This document shows, piece by piece, positions 22,444-34,520 of a stretch of DNA of 64,000 nt. A program made the position numbers and the translations under genes. The stretch's first letter is position 1; every line of letters begins with the position of its first letter. Source of the DNA: Cedecea lapagei (GTDB lineage Bacteria > Pseudomonadota > Gammaproteobacteria > Enterobacterales > Enterobacteriaceae); assembly GCF_900635955.1 (NCBI RefSeq), contig NZ_LR134201.1:3844001-3908000 (forward strand), given 5' to 3'. Below the pieces are notes generated by a model. The model did not search any database. It was not told the DNA's origin and saw only the letters and a program-made list of their open reading frames with translations.

Positions 22444-25350
22444 ATGCCTTTTACACTTGGTCAACGTTGGATCAGCGATACCGAAAGCGAACTGGGACTG
22501 GGAACCGTGGTGGCGCTGGATGCGCGTATGGTTACCCTGCTCTTCCCGGCAACGGGTGAAAATCGTCTGTACGCCAGAAATGACTCCCCGATCACCCGCG
22601 TCATGTTTAACCCGGGCGATGTGATTACCAGCCATGAAGGCTGGCAGCTGAAAGTTGATGAAGTTAAGGAAGAAAAGGGTTTACTCGCCTACCTCGGTAC
22701 TCGTCTCGATACCGAAGAGCAAGAAGTTCTGCTGCGCGAGGTGTTCCTCGACAGCAAGCTGGTCTTCAGCAAGCCGCAGGACCGCCTGTTTGCCGGGCAG
22801 ATCGACCGCATGGACCGCTTTGCCCTGCGGTTTCGCGCGCGTAAGTACCAAAGCGAGCAATCTCGCCAGATCTGGAGCGGCCTGCGCGGTATGCGCACCA
22901 GCCTGATCCCCCACCAGCTGAACATCGCCCACGACGTTGGCCGTCGCCATGCTCCACGCGTCCTGCTCGCCGATGAAGTTGGCCTGGGTAAAACCATTGA
23001 AGCCGGGATGATCATCCACCAGCAATTGCTGGCCGGTAGCGCCGAGCGCGTACTGATTGTGGTACCAGAAACCCTTCAGCATCAGTGGCTGGTAGAAATG
23101 CTGCGCCGCTTTAACCTGCGCTTCGCGCTGTTTGATGATGAGCGCTACGCGGAAGCCCAGCACGACAGCAGCAACCCGTTTGATACCGAACAGCTGGTGA
23201 TTTGCTCGCTGGATTTTGTGCGCCGTAATAAGCAGCGTCTGGAAAACCTGTGCGAAGCAGAGTGGGACCTGCTGGTCGTCGATGAAGCCCACCACCTGGT
23301 GTGGAGCGAAGAGGCGCCAAGCCGTGAATATCAGGCCATTGAGCAGCTCGCCGAGCATGTTCCTGGCGTCCTGCTGCTGACCGCAACGCCTGAGCAGCTG
23401 GGTATGGAAAGCCATTTTGCCCGCCTGCGCCTGCTGGATCCAAACCGCTTCCACGATTTCGACATGTTCGTTGAAGAGCAGCAAAACTACCGCCCGGTCG
23501 CCGATGCCGTTGCCCTGCTGCTGGCGGGCGATCGCCTGACGGACGAGCAGCTGAATACCATGGGTGAGCTGATTGGCGAGCAGGATATTGAGCCGCTGCT
23601 GCAAACCGCCAACAGCGATCGGGAAGGCAGCGAAGCCGCCCGCCAGGAGCTGGTCTCCATGCTGATGGACAGGCACGGCACCAGCCGCGTGCTGTTCCGT
23701 AACACCCGTAACGGAGTGAAGGGCTTCCCGAAACGCGAACTGCATACCATTCGCCTGCCGCTGCCAACGCAGTATCAGACGGCGATCAAAGTGTCCGGCA
23801 TCATGGCCGCGCGCAAATCCGTTGAGGATCGCGCCCGTGATATGCTCTACCCGGAGCAGATTTATCAGGAGTTTGAAGGCGATACCGGCACCTGGTGGAA
23901 CTTCGACCCGCGCGTGGAATGGCTGATGGGCTACCTGACCAGCCACCGCTCTCAGAAAGTGCTGGTGATCTGCGCCAAGGCCGCGACGGCGCTTCAGCTT
24001 GAGCAGGTTCTGCGCGAGCGTGAAGGTATCCGTGCCGCCGTCTTCCATGAAGGCATGTCGATTATCGAACGCGACCGCGCCGCGGCCTGGTTTGCGGAAG
24101 AAGATACCGGCGCTCAGGTGCTGCTGTGTTCCGAAATTGGCTCAGAAGGCCGTAACTTCCAGTTCGCCAGCCAGCTGGTGATGTTTGACCTGCCGTTCAA
24201 CCCGGATCTGCTGGAGCAGCGTATTGGCCGCCTGGACCGTATCGGCCAGGCGCACGACATCCAGATCCACGTTCCCTACCTGGAAAAAACCGCTCAGTCG
24301 GTGCTGGTGGACTGGTACCACTCGGGTCTTGATGCTTTCGAACATACCTGTCCGACCGGCCGCACCATTTATGACAGCGTCTATCCGCAGCTGGTCGAGT
24401 ATCTTGCGGCCCCGGAAAACACCGAAGGCTTTGATGCCCTGATCAAACAGTGCCGCGAGCAGCACGATGCCCTTAAGCAGCAGCTTGAGCTGGGGCGTGA
24501 CCGCCTGCTGGAAATTCACTCCAACGGCGGTGAAAAAGCGCAGGCGCTGGCAGAGGCCATTTCAGAACAGGATAACGACACCAACCTCGTTAGCTTCGCC
24601 ATGAACCTGTTCGACATCGTCGGTATTAACCAGGATGATCGTGGCGACAATATGGTGGTGCTGACCCCGTCCGATCATATGCTGGTTCCGGACTTCCCGG
24701 GCCTGCCGGAAGATGGCTGCACTATCACGTTTGAACGTGATGTCGCGCTGTCCCGCGAAGACGCGCAGTTCGTGACCTGGGAACACCCCATCATCCGCAA
24801 CGGCCTGGATTTGATTCTGTCCGGTGATACCGGAAGCTGCGCCCTGTCCCTGCTGAAGAACAAGGCGCTGCCGGTGGGTACGCTGCTGCTGGAGCTGGTT
24901 TATGTTGTTGAGGCCAAGGCGCCTAAGCAGCTGCAGCTCAATCGCTTCCTGCCGCCGACGCCGGTACGCATGCTGGTGGACAAAAACGGGACCAACCTCG
25001 CGGCTCAGGTAGAATTTGAAAGCTTCAACCGCCAGCTTAGCGCGGTTAACCGCCACACCGGGAGCAAACTGGTGAACGCGGTGCAGTCCGACGTGCACGC
25101 CATTCTTCAACTGGCTGAAGAGAAGGTTGCCGATGCAGCGCAGGCGCTGATCGACGCGGCGCGTGAAGAAGCGGACGAGAAGCTCAGCGCGGAACTGTCC
25201 CGCCTGGAAGCGTTGAAGGCCGTGAACCCTAACATTCGTGACGACGAGCTTGCGGCTATCGAAACCAATCGCCAGCAGGTGATGGAAGCCCTGAGCCAGG
25301 CAAACTGGCGTCTCGACGCGCTGCGCCTGATTGTCGTGACGCACCAGTAA
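22444..25350 (+). CDS. rapA: RNA polymerase-associated ATPase RapA (HepA)
   Basis: 968 residues, the E. coli length. A Swi2/Snf2 ATPase that binds core RNA polymerase and promotes its recycling. An N-terminal Tudor-like region precedes the ATPase lobes: Walker A DEVGLGKT (about 176-183), DEAH box (about 280) and the helicase C-terminal motif [10 protein letters not shown] near residue 600. A standard ATG start. In E. coli rluA follows after about 10 bases; here an ERIC element separates the two. Confidence 0.97.
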   Translation: MPFTLGQRWISDTESELGLGTVVALDARMVTLLFPATGENRLYARNDSPITRVMFNPGDVITSHEGWQLKVDEVKEEKGLLAYLGTRLDTEEQEVLLREVFLDSKLVFSKPQDRLFAGQIDRMDRFALRFRARKYQSEQSRQIWSGLRGMRTSLIPHQLNIAHDVGRRHAPRVLLADEVGLGKTIEAGMIIHQQLLAGSAERVLIVVPETLQHQWLVEMLRRFNLRFALFDDERYAEAQHDSSNPFDTEQLVICSLDFVRRNKQRLENLCEAEWDLLVVDEAHHLVWSEEAPSREYQAIEQLAEHVPGVLLLTATPEQLGMESHFARLRLLDPNRFHDFDMFVEEQQNYRPVADAVALLLAGDRLTDEQLNTMGELIGEQDIEPLLQTANSDREGSEAARQELVSMLMDRHGTSRVLFRNTRNGVKGFPKRELHTIRLPLPTQYQTAIKVSGIMAARKSVEDRARDMLYPEQIYQEFEGDTGTWWNFDPRVEWLMGYLTSHRSQKVLVICAKAATALQLEQVLREREGIRAAVFHEGMSIIERDRAAAWFAEEDTGAQVLLCSEIGSEGRNFQFASQLVMFDLPFNPDLLEQRIGRLDRIGQAHDIQIHVPYLEKTAQSVLVDWYHSGLDAFEHTCPTGRTIYDSVYPQLVEYLAAPENTEGFDALIKQCREQHDALKQQLELGRDRLLEIHSNGGEKAQALAEAISEQDNDTNLVSFAMNLFDIVGINQDDRGDNMVVLTPSDHMLVPDFPGLPEDGCTITFERDVALSREDAQFVTWEHPIIRNGLDLILSGDTGSCALSLLKNKALPVGTLLLELVYVVEAKAPKQLQLNRFLPPTPVRMLVDKNGTNLAAQVEFESFNRQLSAVNRHTGSKLVNAVQSDVHAILQLAEEKVADAAQALIDAAREEADEKLSAELSRLEALKAVNPNIRDDELAAIETNRQQVMEALSQANWRLDALRLIVVTHQ

Positions 25351-25361
25351 TTATGCGTCGC

Positions 25362-25563
25362 TTTACTCAAATCATTCGAGTTGCAGCAAGGCGGCAAAAG
25401 AGAGAATTCCCAGGAGCTTACTAAAGTAAGTGACTGGGATGACAAATCTGTAGGGAACAGATTTGAACGTTGCTTGCAACGGCCCTGAAAGGGTGAGGCT
25501 CATGGATGAGACGAATAACAGAGAGCAGCCAACGCGGCTGCAGCTTGAAGGATGCAGAGTAAA
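25362..25563. repeat. Expanded ERIC element between rapA and rluA
   Basis: 202 bases bounded by imperfect inverted repeats: TTTACTCAAATCATTCGAG (25362-25380) and the inverse of TTGAAGGATGCAGAGTAAA (25545-25563). The ERIC core CCCAGGAGCTTAC and AAGTAAGTGACTGGGATGA is clear (25410-25442). ERIC is normally about 127 bases; about 70 extra bases lie right of the core, with a perfect hairpin CAAATCTGT / ACAGATTTG (25443-25451, 25457-25465) and a second GTTGC/GCAAC. The last base of the element is the A of the rluA ATG. Confidence 0.85.
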
Positions 25564-26222
25564 TGCTGATGGAACCTTACAATCCGCCTCTTGATCCCTG
25601 GCTGGTCATTCTTTATCAGGATGAGCACATCATGGTGGTTAACAAGCCAAGCGGCCTGCTTTCCGTGCCGGGGCGGCTTGAGGAGCATAAAGACAGCGTG
25701 ATGACGCGCATTCAGCGCGACTTCCCGCTGGCGGAGTCGGTCCATCGGCTGGATATGGCAACCAGCGGCGTGATTGTCGTTGCGCTGACCAAAGCGGCAG
25801 AGCGGGAGCTAAAACGTCAGTTCCGCGAACGCGAACCGAAAAAGCAGTACGTGGCTCGCGTCTGGGGCCACCCGCGGCCGGAAGAAGGAGTGGTGGATCT
25901 GCCGCTGATTTGTGACTGGCCAAACCGGCCTAAGCAAAAGGTGTGTTACGAGACGGGAAAATCTGCTCAGACCGAGTATCAGGTGCTGGACTACTCGGCG
26001 GACACTACCGCCCGTATACAGCTGAAGCCGATTACCGGGCGTTCGCATCAGCTCCGTGTGCATATGCAGGCGCTGGGGCATCCGATTCTCGGCGATCGCT
26101 TCTACGCAACACCGGAAGCGCTGGCGATGGCTCCGCGCCTTCAGCTGCATGCCGAAATGCTTACCATCACGCACCCAAGCTATGGCACGCCGATGACTTT
26201 TAAAGCTCCGGCGGACTTCTAG
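25563..26222 (+). CDS. rluA: Dual 23S rRNA (U746) / tRNA (U32) pseudouridine synthase RluA
   Basis: 219 residues, the E. coli length. It isomerises U746 of 23S rRNA and U32 of several tRNAs. The catalytic aspartate is D64 in HRLDMATSG, and the LKPITGRSHQLRVHM motif is present. The ATG directly abuts the ERIC right end, so the 5' untranslated region and the likely ribosome site (GAAGGA, about ten bases upstream) come from the repeat. A second in-frame ATG is two codons later. Confidence 0.95.
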   Translation: MLMEPYNPPLDPWLVILYQDEHIMVVNKPSGLLSVPGRLEEHKDSVMTRIQRDFPLAESVHRLDMATSGVIVVALTKAAERELKRQFREREPKKQYVARVWGHPRPEEGVVDLPLICDWPNRPKQKVCYETGKSAQTEYQVLDYSADTTARIQLKPITGRSHQLRVHMQALGHPILGDRFYATPEALAMAPRLQLHAEMLTITHPSYGTPMTFKAPADF

Positions 26223-26229
26223 AAAAGAA

Positions 26230-26255
26230 AAGCCTCTCAAATGAGAGGCTTTTTT
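26230..26255. terminator. Bidirectional terminator between rluA and djlA
   Basis: AGCCTCTC (26231-26238), loop AAAT, GAGAGGCT (26243-26250) followed by T5 on the plus strand. An A-rich flank (26222-26230) gives a U-rich tail for transcripts from djlA on the minus strand. Confidence 0.88.
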
Positions 26256-26256
26256 A

Positions 26257-27072
26257 TTATTTAAACCCTTTAGAGGACTTGATCAGGTCGTATGCGCCCT
26301 GTATTTCCTGCGCCTTTTGCTTGGCCATCTGCATCATTTCCGGCGGCAACCCTTTTGCCACCAGCTTATCAGGGTGATGCTCGCTCATAAGCTTACGATA
26401 GGCCCGCTTGATCACCGTTGGCTCATCGCTGCTTTTCACGCCCAGCACTTTACAGGCATCTTCCAGCGTCGGCCCTCTTTGCTGCTGTGAGAAGCCGCCC
26501 TGAGACTGCTGCTGGTAGTGCCCGCCGCCAAACTGCTGGCCACCCTCCATCATGCGCAGGAACTGGTCGAACTGGCCGCGTGAGATACCCAGCTCTTCGG
26601 CAATCACATACAGCACCTGACGCTCGTTCGGATGCAGTGAACCGTCGGCAAACGCGGCCTGAATCTGGATTTCCAGAAACATCCGAATCAGGTCAGAGCG
26701 GCCGAAGCAGACGCTACGCATCTGCCTCATCTTTTCTCTCAGCGGATAGTTATTTTCTTTACCGGCACGAAATGCGCGCTGCGCTGCAGCACGGCCTTCG
26801 CCGTGAAGCTGCATTTTGTCCATCAGCAAAGAGGCGATTTGAATATCCGCCTCTGTCACCCGCCCTTTCGATTTGGTGAGATGTCCCATCACCTCAAACG
26901 TGGTGGAGAAAAACAGCGCCTGACGCTGCTGCTGATTGGCAAACCAGGCTCCGCGACGGCTCCGCGCTTTGTCGAACATATGGCCGACAAGAAAACCAAT
27001 CACCACTCCCCAAAAGCCGCCGCCCGAGAGTAAACCCAAAGCAACACCCAGTACTTTTCCCCAATACGGCAT
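26257..27072 (-). CDS. djlA: Membrane-anchored DnaJ-like co-chaperone DjlA
   Basis: 271 residues, the E. coli length. A single N-terminal transmembrane segment rich in glycine (about residues 7-30), a TerB-like central region with [25 protein letters not shown], a Q/G-rich linker (about 178-200) and a C-terminal J domain with the HPD motif in [14 protein letters not shown]. It stimulates DnaK and is linked to capsule/Rcs signalling in E. coli. Divergent from lptD. Confidence 0.96.
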   Translation of the reverse strand: MPYWGKVLGVALGLLSGGGFWGVVIGFLVGHMFDKARSRRGAWFANQQQRQALFFSTTFEVMGHLTKSKGRVTEADIQIASLLMDKMQLHGEGRAAAQRAFRAGKENNYPLREKMRQMRSVCFGRSDLIRMFLEIQIQAAFADGSLHPNERQVLYVIAEELGISRGQFDQFLRMMEGGQQFGGGHYQQQSQGGFSQQQRGPTLEDACKVLGVKSSDEPTVIKRAYRKLMSEHHPDKLVAKGLPPEMMQMAKQKAQEIQGAYDLIKSSKGFK

Positions 27073-27253
27073 ATACTCCCCAAATCGTCATGCTGTCGTC
27101 TAAAATTTGCTTTATCATACCCGCCATTGATAGCGGTGCCTAACGGCATCCTGCTAACGGGCTGGATTAACACTAGCGCTGTGGTGATGAGTACGTTAGT
27201 CTCTGACCGTTTGCCTTCGCTATACCCTGATGACGGAACAACAAATAACACGT

Positions 27254-29614
27254 ATGAAAAAACGTATTCCCACCTTGCTGGCCACATTGATTGGTTCAGC
27301 CATTTATAGCCAACAAGGTATGGCTGCCGACCTTGCCTCTCAGTGTATGCTGGGTATCCCAAGCTACAATCGTCCTTTGGTTCAGGGCGATGGCAATAAC
27401 CTGCCGGTCACTATCCAGGCCGATCACGCGAAAGGTGACTACCCGGATAACGCCGTATTTACCGGGAATGTTGACGTCCAGCAGGGCAACAGCCGCCTGC
27501 AGTCAGACGAAGTTCAACTTCATCAGAAGCAGGTTGAGGGCCAGCCGGAACCGGTACGCACCGTTGATGCTTTAGGTAATGTGCATTACGACGACGATCA
27601 GGTCATCCTGAAAGGTCCGAAAGCATGGTCGAATTTAAATACCAAAGATACTAACGTCTGGAGCGGGGATTACCAGATGGTTGGTCGCCAGGGTCGCGGT
27701 ACCGCAGACCTGATGAAACAGCGTGGCGACAACCGCTATACCATCCTCGAAAACGGGACCTTTACCTCCTGTCTGCCGGGCTCCAACACCTGGAGCGTGG
27801 TCGGCAGCGAAGTCATTCAGGACAGGCAGGAAGAGGTCGCTGAAATCTGGAACGCCCGCTTTAAGCTGGGCCCGGTGCCGGTCTTCTACAGCCCTTATCT
27901 CCAGCTCCCGATCGGTGACAAGCGCCGTTCAGGCTTCCTGATCCCCAGCGCCAAATACAGCACCAATAACGGGATTGAGTTCGCGCTTCCGTACTACTGG
28001 AACATTGCGCCCAACTTTGATGCCACCATCACGCCGCACTATATCGACAAGCGCGGTGGTATTCAGTGGCAGAACGAATTCCGCTATTTGACGAAAGCGG
28101 GTTCAGGCCTGATGGAGTTTGACTACCTGCCGTCTGATGACGAATACAGGAATGAGCCAGGCGTGCCTCAGGGTGAAAAAGATCGCCGCTGGCTGTTCTA
28201 CTGGAACCACAGCGGGGTAATGGATCAGGTGTGGCGCTTCAACGTCGACTACACAAAAGTCAGCGACTCGCGCTACTTCAACGACTTTAGCTCCCAGTAC
28301 GGTAACAGCACCGACGGCTACGCTACGCAGAAATTCAGCGTGGGCTACGCGGTTCAAAACTTCGACGCCACGTTATCGACTAAACAGTTCCAGGTCTTTG
28401 CTAACCAGGCCGGCGGTAGCTCTTACCGCGCAGAACCTCAGCTGGACGTTAACTTCTACCAGAACGACGTCGGCCCGTTTGATACCCGTGTTTATGCCCA
28501 GGCGGTGAAGTTCACCAACGTGAACTCTAATTATCCTGACGCCACGCGTGTTCACCTGGAACCGGTGATCAACCTTCCAGTTTCTAACGGCTGGGCGAGC
28601 CTGAATACCGAAGCCAAGCTGATGATGACCCATTATCAGCAGGATAACCTGGATAAGTACAAGCAGAATGTTAACAGCGCGAGTACGCTGGAAAGCACGG
28701 TAAACCGCACCCTGCCGCAGTTTAAAATGGACGGCAAACTTATCTTCGATCGCGATATGGACTCCGTTGCCGGCTGGACGCAGACCCTTGAGCCGCGCGC
28801 TCAGTACCTCTACGTGCCTTATCGCAACCAAAGCGGGATCAACAACTACGACTCCTCGCTGCTGCAGTCCGACTACAGCGGGCTATTCCGCGACCGTACC
28901 TACGGTGGCCTTGACCGTATTGCCTCCGCAAACCAGGTCACGACCGGCCTGACGTCACGTATTTATGATGACGCTTCCGTTGAACGTTTTAACGTATCCG
29001 CAGGTCAAATCTACTACTTCACCCAGTCCCGTACCGGGGATGACAACATTAACTGGGAGAAGGATAAGAAAACAGGATCTATGGTCTGGGCCGGTGACAC
29101 CTACTGGCGCATGACCGATCGCTGGGGCCTGCGCGGCGGCGTACAGTATGATGCGCGGCTTGGCAGCGTGGCAAATGGCAACGGCGCCATTGAGTACCGT
29201 CGCGATGCCGATCGTATGGTGCAGTTGACCTACCGTTACGCCAGCCCGGAGTATATTCAGGCAACGTTACCGACGTATTATTCTACCGCCGATCAGTACA
29301 AGGAAGGGATATCACAAGTGGGTATGGCCGCCAGCTGGCCGATCGTTGACCGCTGGTCTGTCGTCGGTGCCTACTACTACGATACCAATGCCAGACAGTC
29401 CGCTGACTCTATGCTCGCGATACAGTACAACTCTTGTTGCTATGCAATTCGCGTTGGCGTCGAGCGTAAAATCAACGGCTGGGAAAATAACATGAGTAAA
29501 TACGATAACGTAGTCGGCTTTAACATCGAGCTACGTGGCCTGAGCTCGAATTATGGCCTGGGTATCCCGCAGATGTTGCGTTCCAACATTCTGCCGTACC
29601 AAAGCTCGTTGTAA
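27254..29614 (+). CDS. lptD: LPS-assembly outer-membrane protein LptD
   Basis: 786 residues from the ATG giving [14 protein letters not shown], as in E. coli (784); an earlier in-frame start is rejected. Signal peptide of 24 residues ending [10 protein letters not shown]. With LptE it forms the translocon that inserts lipopolysaccharide into the outer leaflet. The four cysteines needed for its two interdomain disulfides are at 31, 173, 728 and 729. It heads the lptD-surA-pdxA-rsmA-apaG-apaH operon. Confidence 0.97.
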   Translation: MKKRIPTLLATLIGSAIYSQQGMAADLASQCMLGIPSYNRPLVQGDGNNLPVTIQADHAKGDYPDNAVFTGNVDVQQGNSRLQSDEVQLHQKQVEGQPEPVRTVDALGNVHYDDDQVILKGPKAWSNLNTKDTNVWSGDYQMVGRQGRGTADLMKQRGDNRYTILENGTFTSCLPGSNTWSVVGSEVIQDRQEEVAEIWNARFKLGPVPVFYSPYLQLPIGDKRRSGFLIPSAKYSTNNGIEFALPYYWNIAPNFDATITPHYIDKRGGIQWQNEFRYLTKAGSGLMEFDYLPSDDEYRNEPGVPQGEKDRRWLFYWNHSGVMDQVWRFNVDYTKVSDSRYFNDFSSQYGNSTDGYATQKFSVGYAVQNFDATLSTKQFQVFANQAGGSSYRAEPQLDVNFYQNDVGPFDTRVYAQAVKFTNVNSNYPDATRVHLEPVINLPVSNGWASLNTEAKLMMTHYQQDNLDKYKQNVNSASTLESTVNRTLPQFKMDGKLIFDRDMDSVAGWTQTLEPRAQYLYVPYRNQSGINNYDSSLLQSDYSGLFRDRTYGGLDRIASANQVTTGLTSRIYDDASVERFNVSAGQIYYFTQSRTGDDNINWEKDKKTGSMVWAGDTYWRMTDRWGLRGGVQYDARLGSVANGNGAIEYRRDADRMVQLTYRYASPEYIQATLPTYYSTADQYKEGISQVGMAASWPIVDRWSVVGAYYYDTNARQSADSMLAIQYNSCCYAIRVGVERKINGWENNMSKYDNVVGFNIELRGLSSNYGLGIPQMLRSNILPYQSSL

Positions 29615-29672
29615 TTCACTTTGACGAATACTCTAAATAATCCGCTTTGCGGCTAAGTAAAATGGAAAAAGT

Positions 29673-30965
29673 ATGAAGAACTGGAGAACGCTGCTTCTTG
29701 GTGTCGCGCTGGTAGCGAACACGGCTTTTGCAGCCCCACAGGTTGTCGATAAAGTCGCCGCCGTAGTGAACAACGGCGTCGTCCTTGAAAGTGATGTTGA
29801 TGGCTTAATGCAATCAGTAAAAATGAACGCTCGCGACGCGGGACAGCAGCTTCCCGACGACGCGACGCTGCGCCACCAAATCGTTGAACGTCTGATCATG
29901 GATCAAATCATCCTGCAGATGGGCCAGAAGATGGGCGTGAAGATAACTGACGACGAGCTCGATCAGGCTATCGCTAACATCGCTAAGCAGAACAACATGA
30001 CTCTGGATCAGATGCGCAGCCGTCTGGCCTATGACGGCGTGAACTACAGCACTTACCGCAATCAGATTCGTAAAGAGATGACGATCTCAGAAGTGCGCAA
30101 CAACGAAGTGCGCCGTCGCGTCTCCATCCTGCCGCAGGAGGTTGACTCCCTGGCACAGCAGGTCGGTAACCAGAACGACAGCAGCACAGAGCTGAACCTC
30201 AGCCACATTTTGATCGCCCTGCCGGAAAACCCGAGCTCCGCTCAGGTTGACGATGCGGAAAAACAGGCGCGTAACGTAGTCGAGCAGGCAAATAGCGGGG
30301 CTGACTTTGGTAAACTTGCCATCAGCTATTCAGCCGACCAGCAGGCGCTGAAAGGCGGCCAGATGGGCTGGGGCCGTATCCAGGAGCTGCCATCGATCTT
30401 CGCCCAGGCGCTCAGCACGGCGAAAAAAGGCGACATTATCGGCCCGATTCGTTCCGGCGTTGGTTTCCATATCCTGAAAGTTAACGATCTTCGCGGTCAG
30501 AGCCAGAATATCTCGGTAACTGAGGTTCACGCTCGCCATATTCTGCTGAAAACCTCCCCGATTCTGAACGATAATCAGGCGCGTCAGAAGCTGGAACAGA
30601 TTGCTGCAGACATTAAGAGCGGGAAGACCACCTTTGCCGCGGCGGCAAAAGAGTTTTCTGACGATCCAGGCTCAGCAAACCAGGGCGGTGACCTGGGCTG
30701 GGCAGCAACGGACATCTACGATCCGGCCTTCCGTGATGCGCTGCAGAAGCTGAATAAAGGCCAGTTGAGCGCGCCGGTGCACTCCTCCTTTGGCTGGCAC
30801 CTGATCGAACTGCTGGACACCCGTAAAGTCGACAGAACCGATGCGGCACAAAAAGATCGAGCGTACCGCATGCTGTTCAACCGCAAGTTCTCCGAAGAAG
30901 CGCAAACCTGGATGCAGGAACAGCGCGCCAGCGCTTACGTCAAAATCATAGGCAGCAATGGCTAA
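29673..30965 (+). CDS. surA: Periplasmic chaperone and prolyl isomerase SurA
   Basis: 430 residues (E. coli 428). Signal peptide of 20 residues (cut [13 protein letters not shown]). An N-terminal chaperone domain is followed by two parvulin PPIase domains (about 173-274 and 284-383), the second with [12 protein letters not shown] and GWHLIELLD. It escorts outer-membrane proteins, including LptD, to the BAM complex. Overlaps pdxA by 8 bases. Confidence 0.97.
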   Translation: MKNWRTLLLGVALVANTAFAAPQVVDKVAAVVNNGVVLESDVDGLMQSVKMNARDAGQQLPDDATLRHQIVERLIMDQIILQMGQKMGVKITDDELDQAIANIAKQNNMTLDQMRSRLAYDGVNYSTYRNQIRKEMTISEVRNNEVRRRVSILPQEVDSLAQQVGNQNDSSTELNLSHILIALPENPSSAQVDDAEKQARNVVEQANSGADFGKLAISYSADQQALKGGQMGWGRIQELPSIFAQALSTAKKGDIIGPIRSGVGFHILKVNDLRGQSQNISVTEVHARHILLKTSPILNDNQARQKLEQIAADIKSGKTTFAAAAKEFSDDPGSANQGGDLGWAATDIYDPAFRDALQKLNKGQLSAPVHSSFGWHLIELLDTRKVDRTDAAQKDRAYRMLFNRKFSEEAQTWMQEQRASAYVKIIGSNG

Positions 30966-31947
30966 CATCTTTCGTGTGACCATCACTCCCGGCGAACCCG
31001 CCGGGATTGGTCCCGACCTGGTCGTCGCGTTAGCGCAACGCGACTGGCCCGTTGAACTGGTCGTCTGCGCTTCTCCCGATTTGTTACTCGCCAGAGCATC
31101 CCTGCTCGGCCTCCCCCTGACGCTACAGCCCTTCCGGGCAGAACAACCGGCAAAACCGCAGGCCGCTGGCACATTGACGGTGCTGCCGGTTGAGCTGCAG
31201 GCGCCGGTCGTTGCAGGGCAGCTGGATGTGCGTAACAGCGCCTATGTGGTTGAGACGCTGGCCCGCGCCTGCGATGGCTGCCTGAGCGGAGAATTTGCCG
31301 CCCTGATTACCGGCCCGGTACACAAAGGCATCATCAACGATGCTGGTATCCCGTTTATTGGCCATACCGAGTTCTTCGAAGAACGTTCACACAGCGAAAA
31401 AGTGGTTATGATGCTGGCGACGGAAGAGCTTCGCGTTGCGCTGGCCACGACCCATCTGCCGCTGAAGGCAATTTCTGACGCCATTACGCCGGATTTACTA
31501 CGCCAGATTGTCACCATCCTGTATCATGACCTGCAGACCAAATTTGGTATCCCGCAGCCGCATATTCTGGTCTGTGGTCTCAATCCGCACGCCGGGGAAG
31601 GTGGCCACATGGGCACCGAAGAGATAGACACCATTATTCCGGTGCTAAATGAGATGCGCGCTTCAGGGATGAACCTTTCTGGCCCACTTCCGGCAGATAC
31701 GCTATTCCAACCCAAATACCTCGAGAGTGCAGACGCCGTACTGGCGATGTATCACGATCAGGGGCTGCCCGTGTTGAAATACCAGGGCTTCGGCCGCGCG
31801 GTGAATATCACGCTGGGATTACCTTTTATCCGCACCTCGGTTGACCATGGCACGGCTCTTGAGCTGGCAGGCCAGGGAAAAGCCGACGTCGGCAGTTTTA
31901 TTACGGCGCTTAACCTCGCCATTAAAATGATTGTTAATAGTCAATGA
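30958..31947 (+). CDS. pdxA: 4-hydroxythreonine-4-phosphate dehydrogenase
   Basis: 329 residues, the E. coli length. An NAD-dependent enzyme of pyridoxal 5'-phosphate biosynthesis. The N-terminal [12 protein letters not shown], the metal-ligand histidines in [17 protein letters not shown] and [12 protein letters not shown], and the SVDHGTALE segment are conserved. It overlaps surA (8 bases) and rsmA (ATGA, 4 bases). Confidence 0.97.
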   Translation: MANIFRVTITPGEPAGIGPDLVVALAQRDWPVELVVCASPDLLLARASLLGLPLTLQPFRAEQPAKPQAAGTLTVLPVELQAPVVAGQLDVRNSAYVVETLARACDGCLSGEFAALITGPVHKGIINDAGIPFIGHTEFFEERSHSEKVVMMLATEELRVALATTHLPLKAISDAITPDLLRQIVTILYHDLQTKFGIPQPHILVCGLNPHAGEGGHMGTEEIDTIIPVLNEMRASGMNLSGPLPADTLFQPKYLESADAVLAMYHDQGLPVLKYQGFGRAVNITLGLPFIRTSVDHGTALELAGQGKADVGSFITALNLAIKMIVNSQ

Positions 31948-32768
31948 ATACTCGAGTCCACCAGGGCCACCTTGCCCGCAAACGTTTTGGACAAAACTTC
32001 CTTAATGACCAGTTCGTTATCGACAGTATTGTTTCCGCCATTAACCCACAGCCAGGCCAGGCGATGGTCGAGATCGGTCCGGGCCTCGGCGCCTTAACCG
32101 AGCCTGTGGGCGAACGCATGGATAAAATGACCGTTATCGAACTGGACCGCGATCTCGCCGCCCGTTTGCAAACCCATCCGTTCCTTGCGCCCAAGCTGAC
32201 CATCTATCAGCAGGATGCCATGACCATGGATTTCGGCGACCTTTCGCAGAAAATCGGCCAGCCGTTGCGCGTCTTCGGTAACCTGCCGTATAACATCTCT
32301 ACGCCGCTGATGTTCCACCTCTTTAGCTATACTGATGCCATTGCAGACATGCATTTTATGCTGCAAAAAGAGGTGGTTAACCGCCTGGTCGCCGGGCCAA
32401 ACAGTAAAGCATACGGCCGCCTGTCGGTAATGGCGCAGTACTACTGCAACGTCATTCCTGTGCTTGAAGTCCCGCCAACGGCGTTCACTCCGGCACCGAA
32501 GGTAGATTCAGCCGTTGTACGCCTGGTGCCACACGCTACCTTGCCAAATCCGGTAAAAGATCTGCGCGTGCTGAGCCGCATTACGACGGAAGCCTTCAAC
32601 AAGCGTCGTAAAACCATCCGCAACAGCCTTGGCCACTTGTTCAGTGCCGAAGTGCTGGCGGAGCTGGGCGTCGATGCTACACTGCGTGCAGAAAACATTT
32701 CCGTTGCTCAGTACTGCAAGCTTGCAAACTATCTGGCTGATAACCCGCAGCAGCCGTCGGAGAGCTAA
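31944..32768 (+). CDS. rsmA: 16S rRNA m6(2)A1518/A1519 dimethyltransferase RsmA (KsgA)
   Basis: 274 residues (E. coli 273). It dimethylates two adjacent adenines near the 3' end of 16S rRNA during late 30S maturation; loss gives kasugamycin resistance. SAM motif [13 protein letters not shown] and catalytic NLPYNIS are intact. Starts within the pdxA stop (ATGA) and is 3 bases before apaG. Confidence 0.97.
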   Translation: MNTRVHQGHLARKRFGQNFLNDQFVIDSIVSAINPQPGQAMVEIGPGLGALTEPVGERMDKMTVIELDRDLAARLQTHPFLAPKLTIYQQDAMTMDFGDLSQKIGQPLRVFGNLPYNISTPLMFHLFSYTDAIADMHFMLQKEVVNRLVAGPNSKAYGRLSVMAQYYCNVIPVLEVPPTAFTPAPKVDSAVVRLVPHATLPNPVKDLRVLSRITTEAFNKRRKTIRNSLGHLFSAEVLAELGVDATLRAENISVAQYCKLANYLADNPQQPSES

Positions 32769-32771
32769 ACT

Positions 32772-33149
32772 ATGCTTGATTCGCCCCGCGTATGTGTTCA
32801 GGTACAAAGCTGTTATATCGAGTCGCAGTCCTCGCCTGAGGATGAGCGTTTCGTCTTTGCGTACACCGTCACTATCCGCAACCTGGGGCGAACGCCGGTT
32901 CAGCTTCTTGGCCGTTACTGGTTAATCACCAACGGTAACGGTCGGGAAACCGAGGTTCAGGGCGAAGGTGTTGTCGGCGAGCAGCCGCACATTGAGCCGG
33001 GCAGCGACTACCAGTACACCAGCGGAGCGGTCATCGAAACGCCGCTCGGTACCATGCAGGGCCATTATGAAATGGTCGATGCGCAGGGAGAGACCTTTAA
33101 GGTCGAGATTCCCGTTTTCCGTCTGGCCATTCCAACCTTTATTCACTGA
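32772..33149 (+). CDS. apaG: ApaG protein (CorD)
   Basis: 125 residues, the usual length. A fibronectin-III-like beta-sandwich domain (DUF525) of unclear biochemical role, associated with cation efflux phenotypes in Salmonella. [26 protein letters not shown] is the family signature. Located between rsmA and apaH. Confidence 0.95.
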   Translation: MLDSPRVCVQVQSCYIESQSSPEDERFVFAYTVTIRNLGRTPVQLLGRYWLITNGNGRETEVQGEGVVGEQPHIEPGSDYQYTSGAVIETPLGTMQGHYEMVDAQGETFKVEIPVFRLAIPTFIH

Positions 33150-33153
33150 TACC

Positions 33154-34005
33154 ATGTCTACCTATCTGATTGGCGATGTTCACGGCTGCTACGATGAACT
33201 GATCGCGTTATTGCAGCAGGTTAATTTCAATCCTGAAGAAGATACGCTATGGCTGACGGGCGATCTGGTGGCCCGTGGGCCAGCCTCGCTGGAAGTCCTG
33301 CGCTATGTTCGCAGCCTCGGAGACAGCGTACGCATGGTGCTTGGCAACCATGACCTGCATCTGTTAGCCGTCTTTGCAGGCATCAGCCGCAACAAACCCA
33401 AAGATCGCATCACGCCGCTGCTGGAGGCGCCGGACGCAGACGAGCTGCTCAACTGGCTTCGCCGCCAGCCGCTTATTCAGGTGGATGAAGAGAAAAAGCT
33501 GGTTATGTCGCACGCGGGGATCACCCCGCAGTGGGATCTCGCTACCGCGCAGGCCTGCGCGCGTGACGTTGAAGCCGTTTTGTCGAGCGACAGCTACCCG
33601 CTCTTTCTGGACGCGATGTACGGTGATATGCCCAACAACTGGTCGAGCGATCTGTCGGGCCTGGCTCGTCTGCGCTTTATCACCAACTCGCTCACGCGCA
33701 TGCGCTACTGCTTCCCTAATGGCCAACTGGATATGTACTGCAAGGATACGCCAGACAAGGCCCCTTCCCCGCTTAAGCCCTGGTTCGCGATCCCAGGCCC
33801 CGTTACCGCCGAATATTCCGTCGCCTTTGGTCACTGGGCATCGCTGGAAGGAAAAGGGACGCCGGATGGCATCTATGCGCTGGATACTGGATGCTGCTGG
33901 GGAGGGGATCTCACCTGCCTGCGCTGGGAAGATAAAAGCTGGTTCGCACAGCCTTCAAACCGCCAGCAGGATAACGGTGAAAGTCAGGCGGCCGTCGCCT
34001 CTTAA
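33154..34005 (+). CDS. apaH: Diadenosine tetraphosphatase ApaH
   Basis: 283 residues from the ATG giving [15 protein letters not shown] (E. coli 280); the longer frame overlapping apaG is rejected. It splits Ap4A to two ADP and can remove Np4 caps from RNA. Metallophosphatase motifs GDVHG (D8, H10), GDLVARGP and GNHD are all present. Last gene of the lptD operon, 5 bases after apaG, convergent with folA. Confidence 0.96.
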   Translation: MSTYLIGDVHGCYDELIALLQQVNFNPEEDTLWLTGDLVARGPASLEVLRYVRSLGDSVRMVLGNHDLHLLAVFAGISRNKPKDRITPLLEAPDADELLNWLRRQPLIQVDEEKKLVMSHAGITPQWDLATAQACARDVEAVLSSDSYPLFLDAMYGDMPNNWSSDLSGLARLRFITNSLTRMRYCFPNGQLDMYCKDTPDKAPSPLKPWFAIPGPVTAEYSVAFGHWASLEGKGTPDGIYALDTGCCWGGDLTCLRWEDKSWFAQPSNRQQDNGESQAAVAS

Positions 34006-34011
34006 GAGAGC

Positions 34012-34034
34012 GCCCTCTCCCACAGGAAGAGGGC
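34012..34034. terminator. Weak hairpin between convergent apaH and folA
   Basis: GCCCTCT (34012-34018) and AGAGGGC (34028-34034) form a 7-bp stem in the 35-base gap between apaH and folA. Neither side has a good U tract, so terminator function is only suggested by its location. Confidence 0.4.
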
Positions 34035-34040
34035 TAAAAA

Positions 34041-34520
34041 CTAGCGACGTTCCAGGATTTCGAAGCAGTAACCGTGCGAGTTGTTCTCGTCGGCATCATG
34101 GAATTCGCTGAAGGTTGACTGCCACTCATCCGGATCGTAATCCGGGAAATGGGTATCCCCTTCTACTTCCGCATCAATATGGGTCAGGTACAGACGCTGC
34201 GCCTTCGGCAGGAACTGCTCGTATACGCGTCCTCCGCCAATCACCATAATCTCTTCGGCATCGCCACAGGCTTTGATCGCCTCTTCTACCGATTTCACCC
34301 ACTCAACGCGATCGTCACTGCCGGCCTGGCTGCTGATGACGATGTTTTTACGTCCCGGCAGCGGGCGGCCAATAGACTCCCAGGTCAGGCGTCCCATAAC
34401 GACTGGTTTGTTTAGCGTATTACGCTTAAACCAGGCCAGGTCGCCAGGCAAATCCCATGGCATGGCGTTTTCCATGCCGATAACGCGATCTACCGCTAAA
34501 GCAGCAATCAGACTGATCAT
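34041..34520 (-). CDS. folA: Dihydrofolate reductase
   Basis: 159 residues, the E. coli length. NADPH-dependent reduction of dihydrofolate to tetrahydrofolate; the target of trimethoprim. Catalytic D27 and W22, the GRLTWESIG loop and [13 protein letters not shown] are intact. Compared with E. coli as I recall it, residues 23 (Asp for Asn), 26 (Gly for Ala) and 45 (Leu for His) differ. Position 26 is near the drug pocket, but these may simply be species differences. Confidence 0.97.
   Translation of the reverse strand: MISLIAALAVDRVIGMENAMPWDLPGDLAWFKRNTLNKPVVMGRLTWESIGRPLPGRKNIVISSQAGSDDRVEWVKSVEEAIKACGDAEEIMVIGGGRVYEQFLPKAQRLYLTHIDAEVEGDTHFPDYDPDEWQSTFSEFHDADENNSHGYCFEILERR

Noticed and set aside
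22681..24048. Long 455-codon minus-strand frame antisense to rapA
   Set aside because: It mirrors the codon structure of rapA, has no recognisable domain or ribosome site, and rapA on the plus strand is certain.
34041..34520. folA substitutions at residues 23, 26 and 45 as a sign of trimethoprim resistance
   Set aside because: Only recalled E. coli sequence was available for comparison; these are probably normal species differences, and other known resistance positions look wild type.
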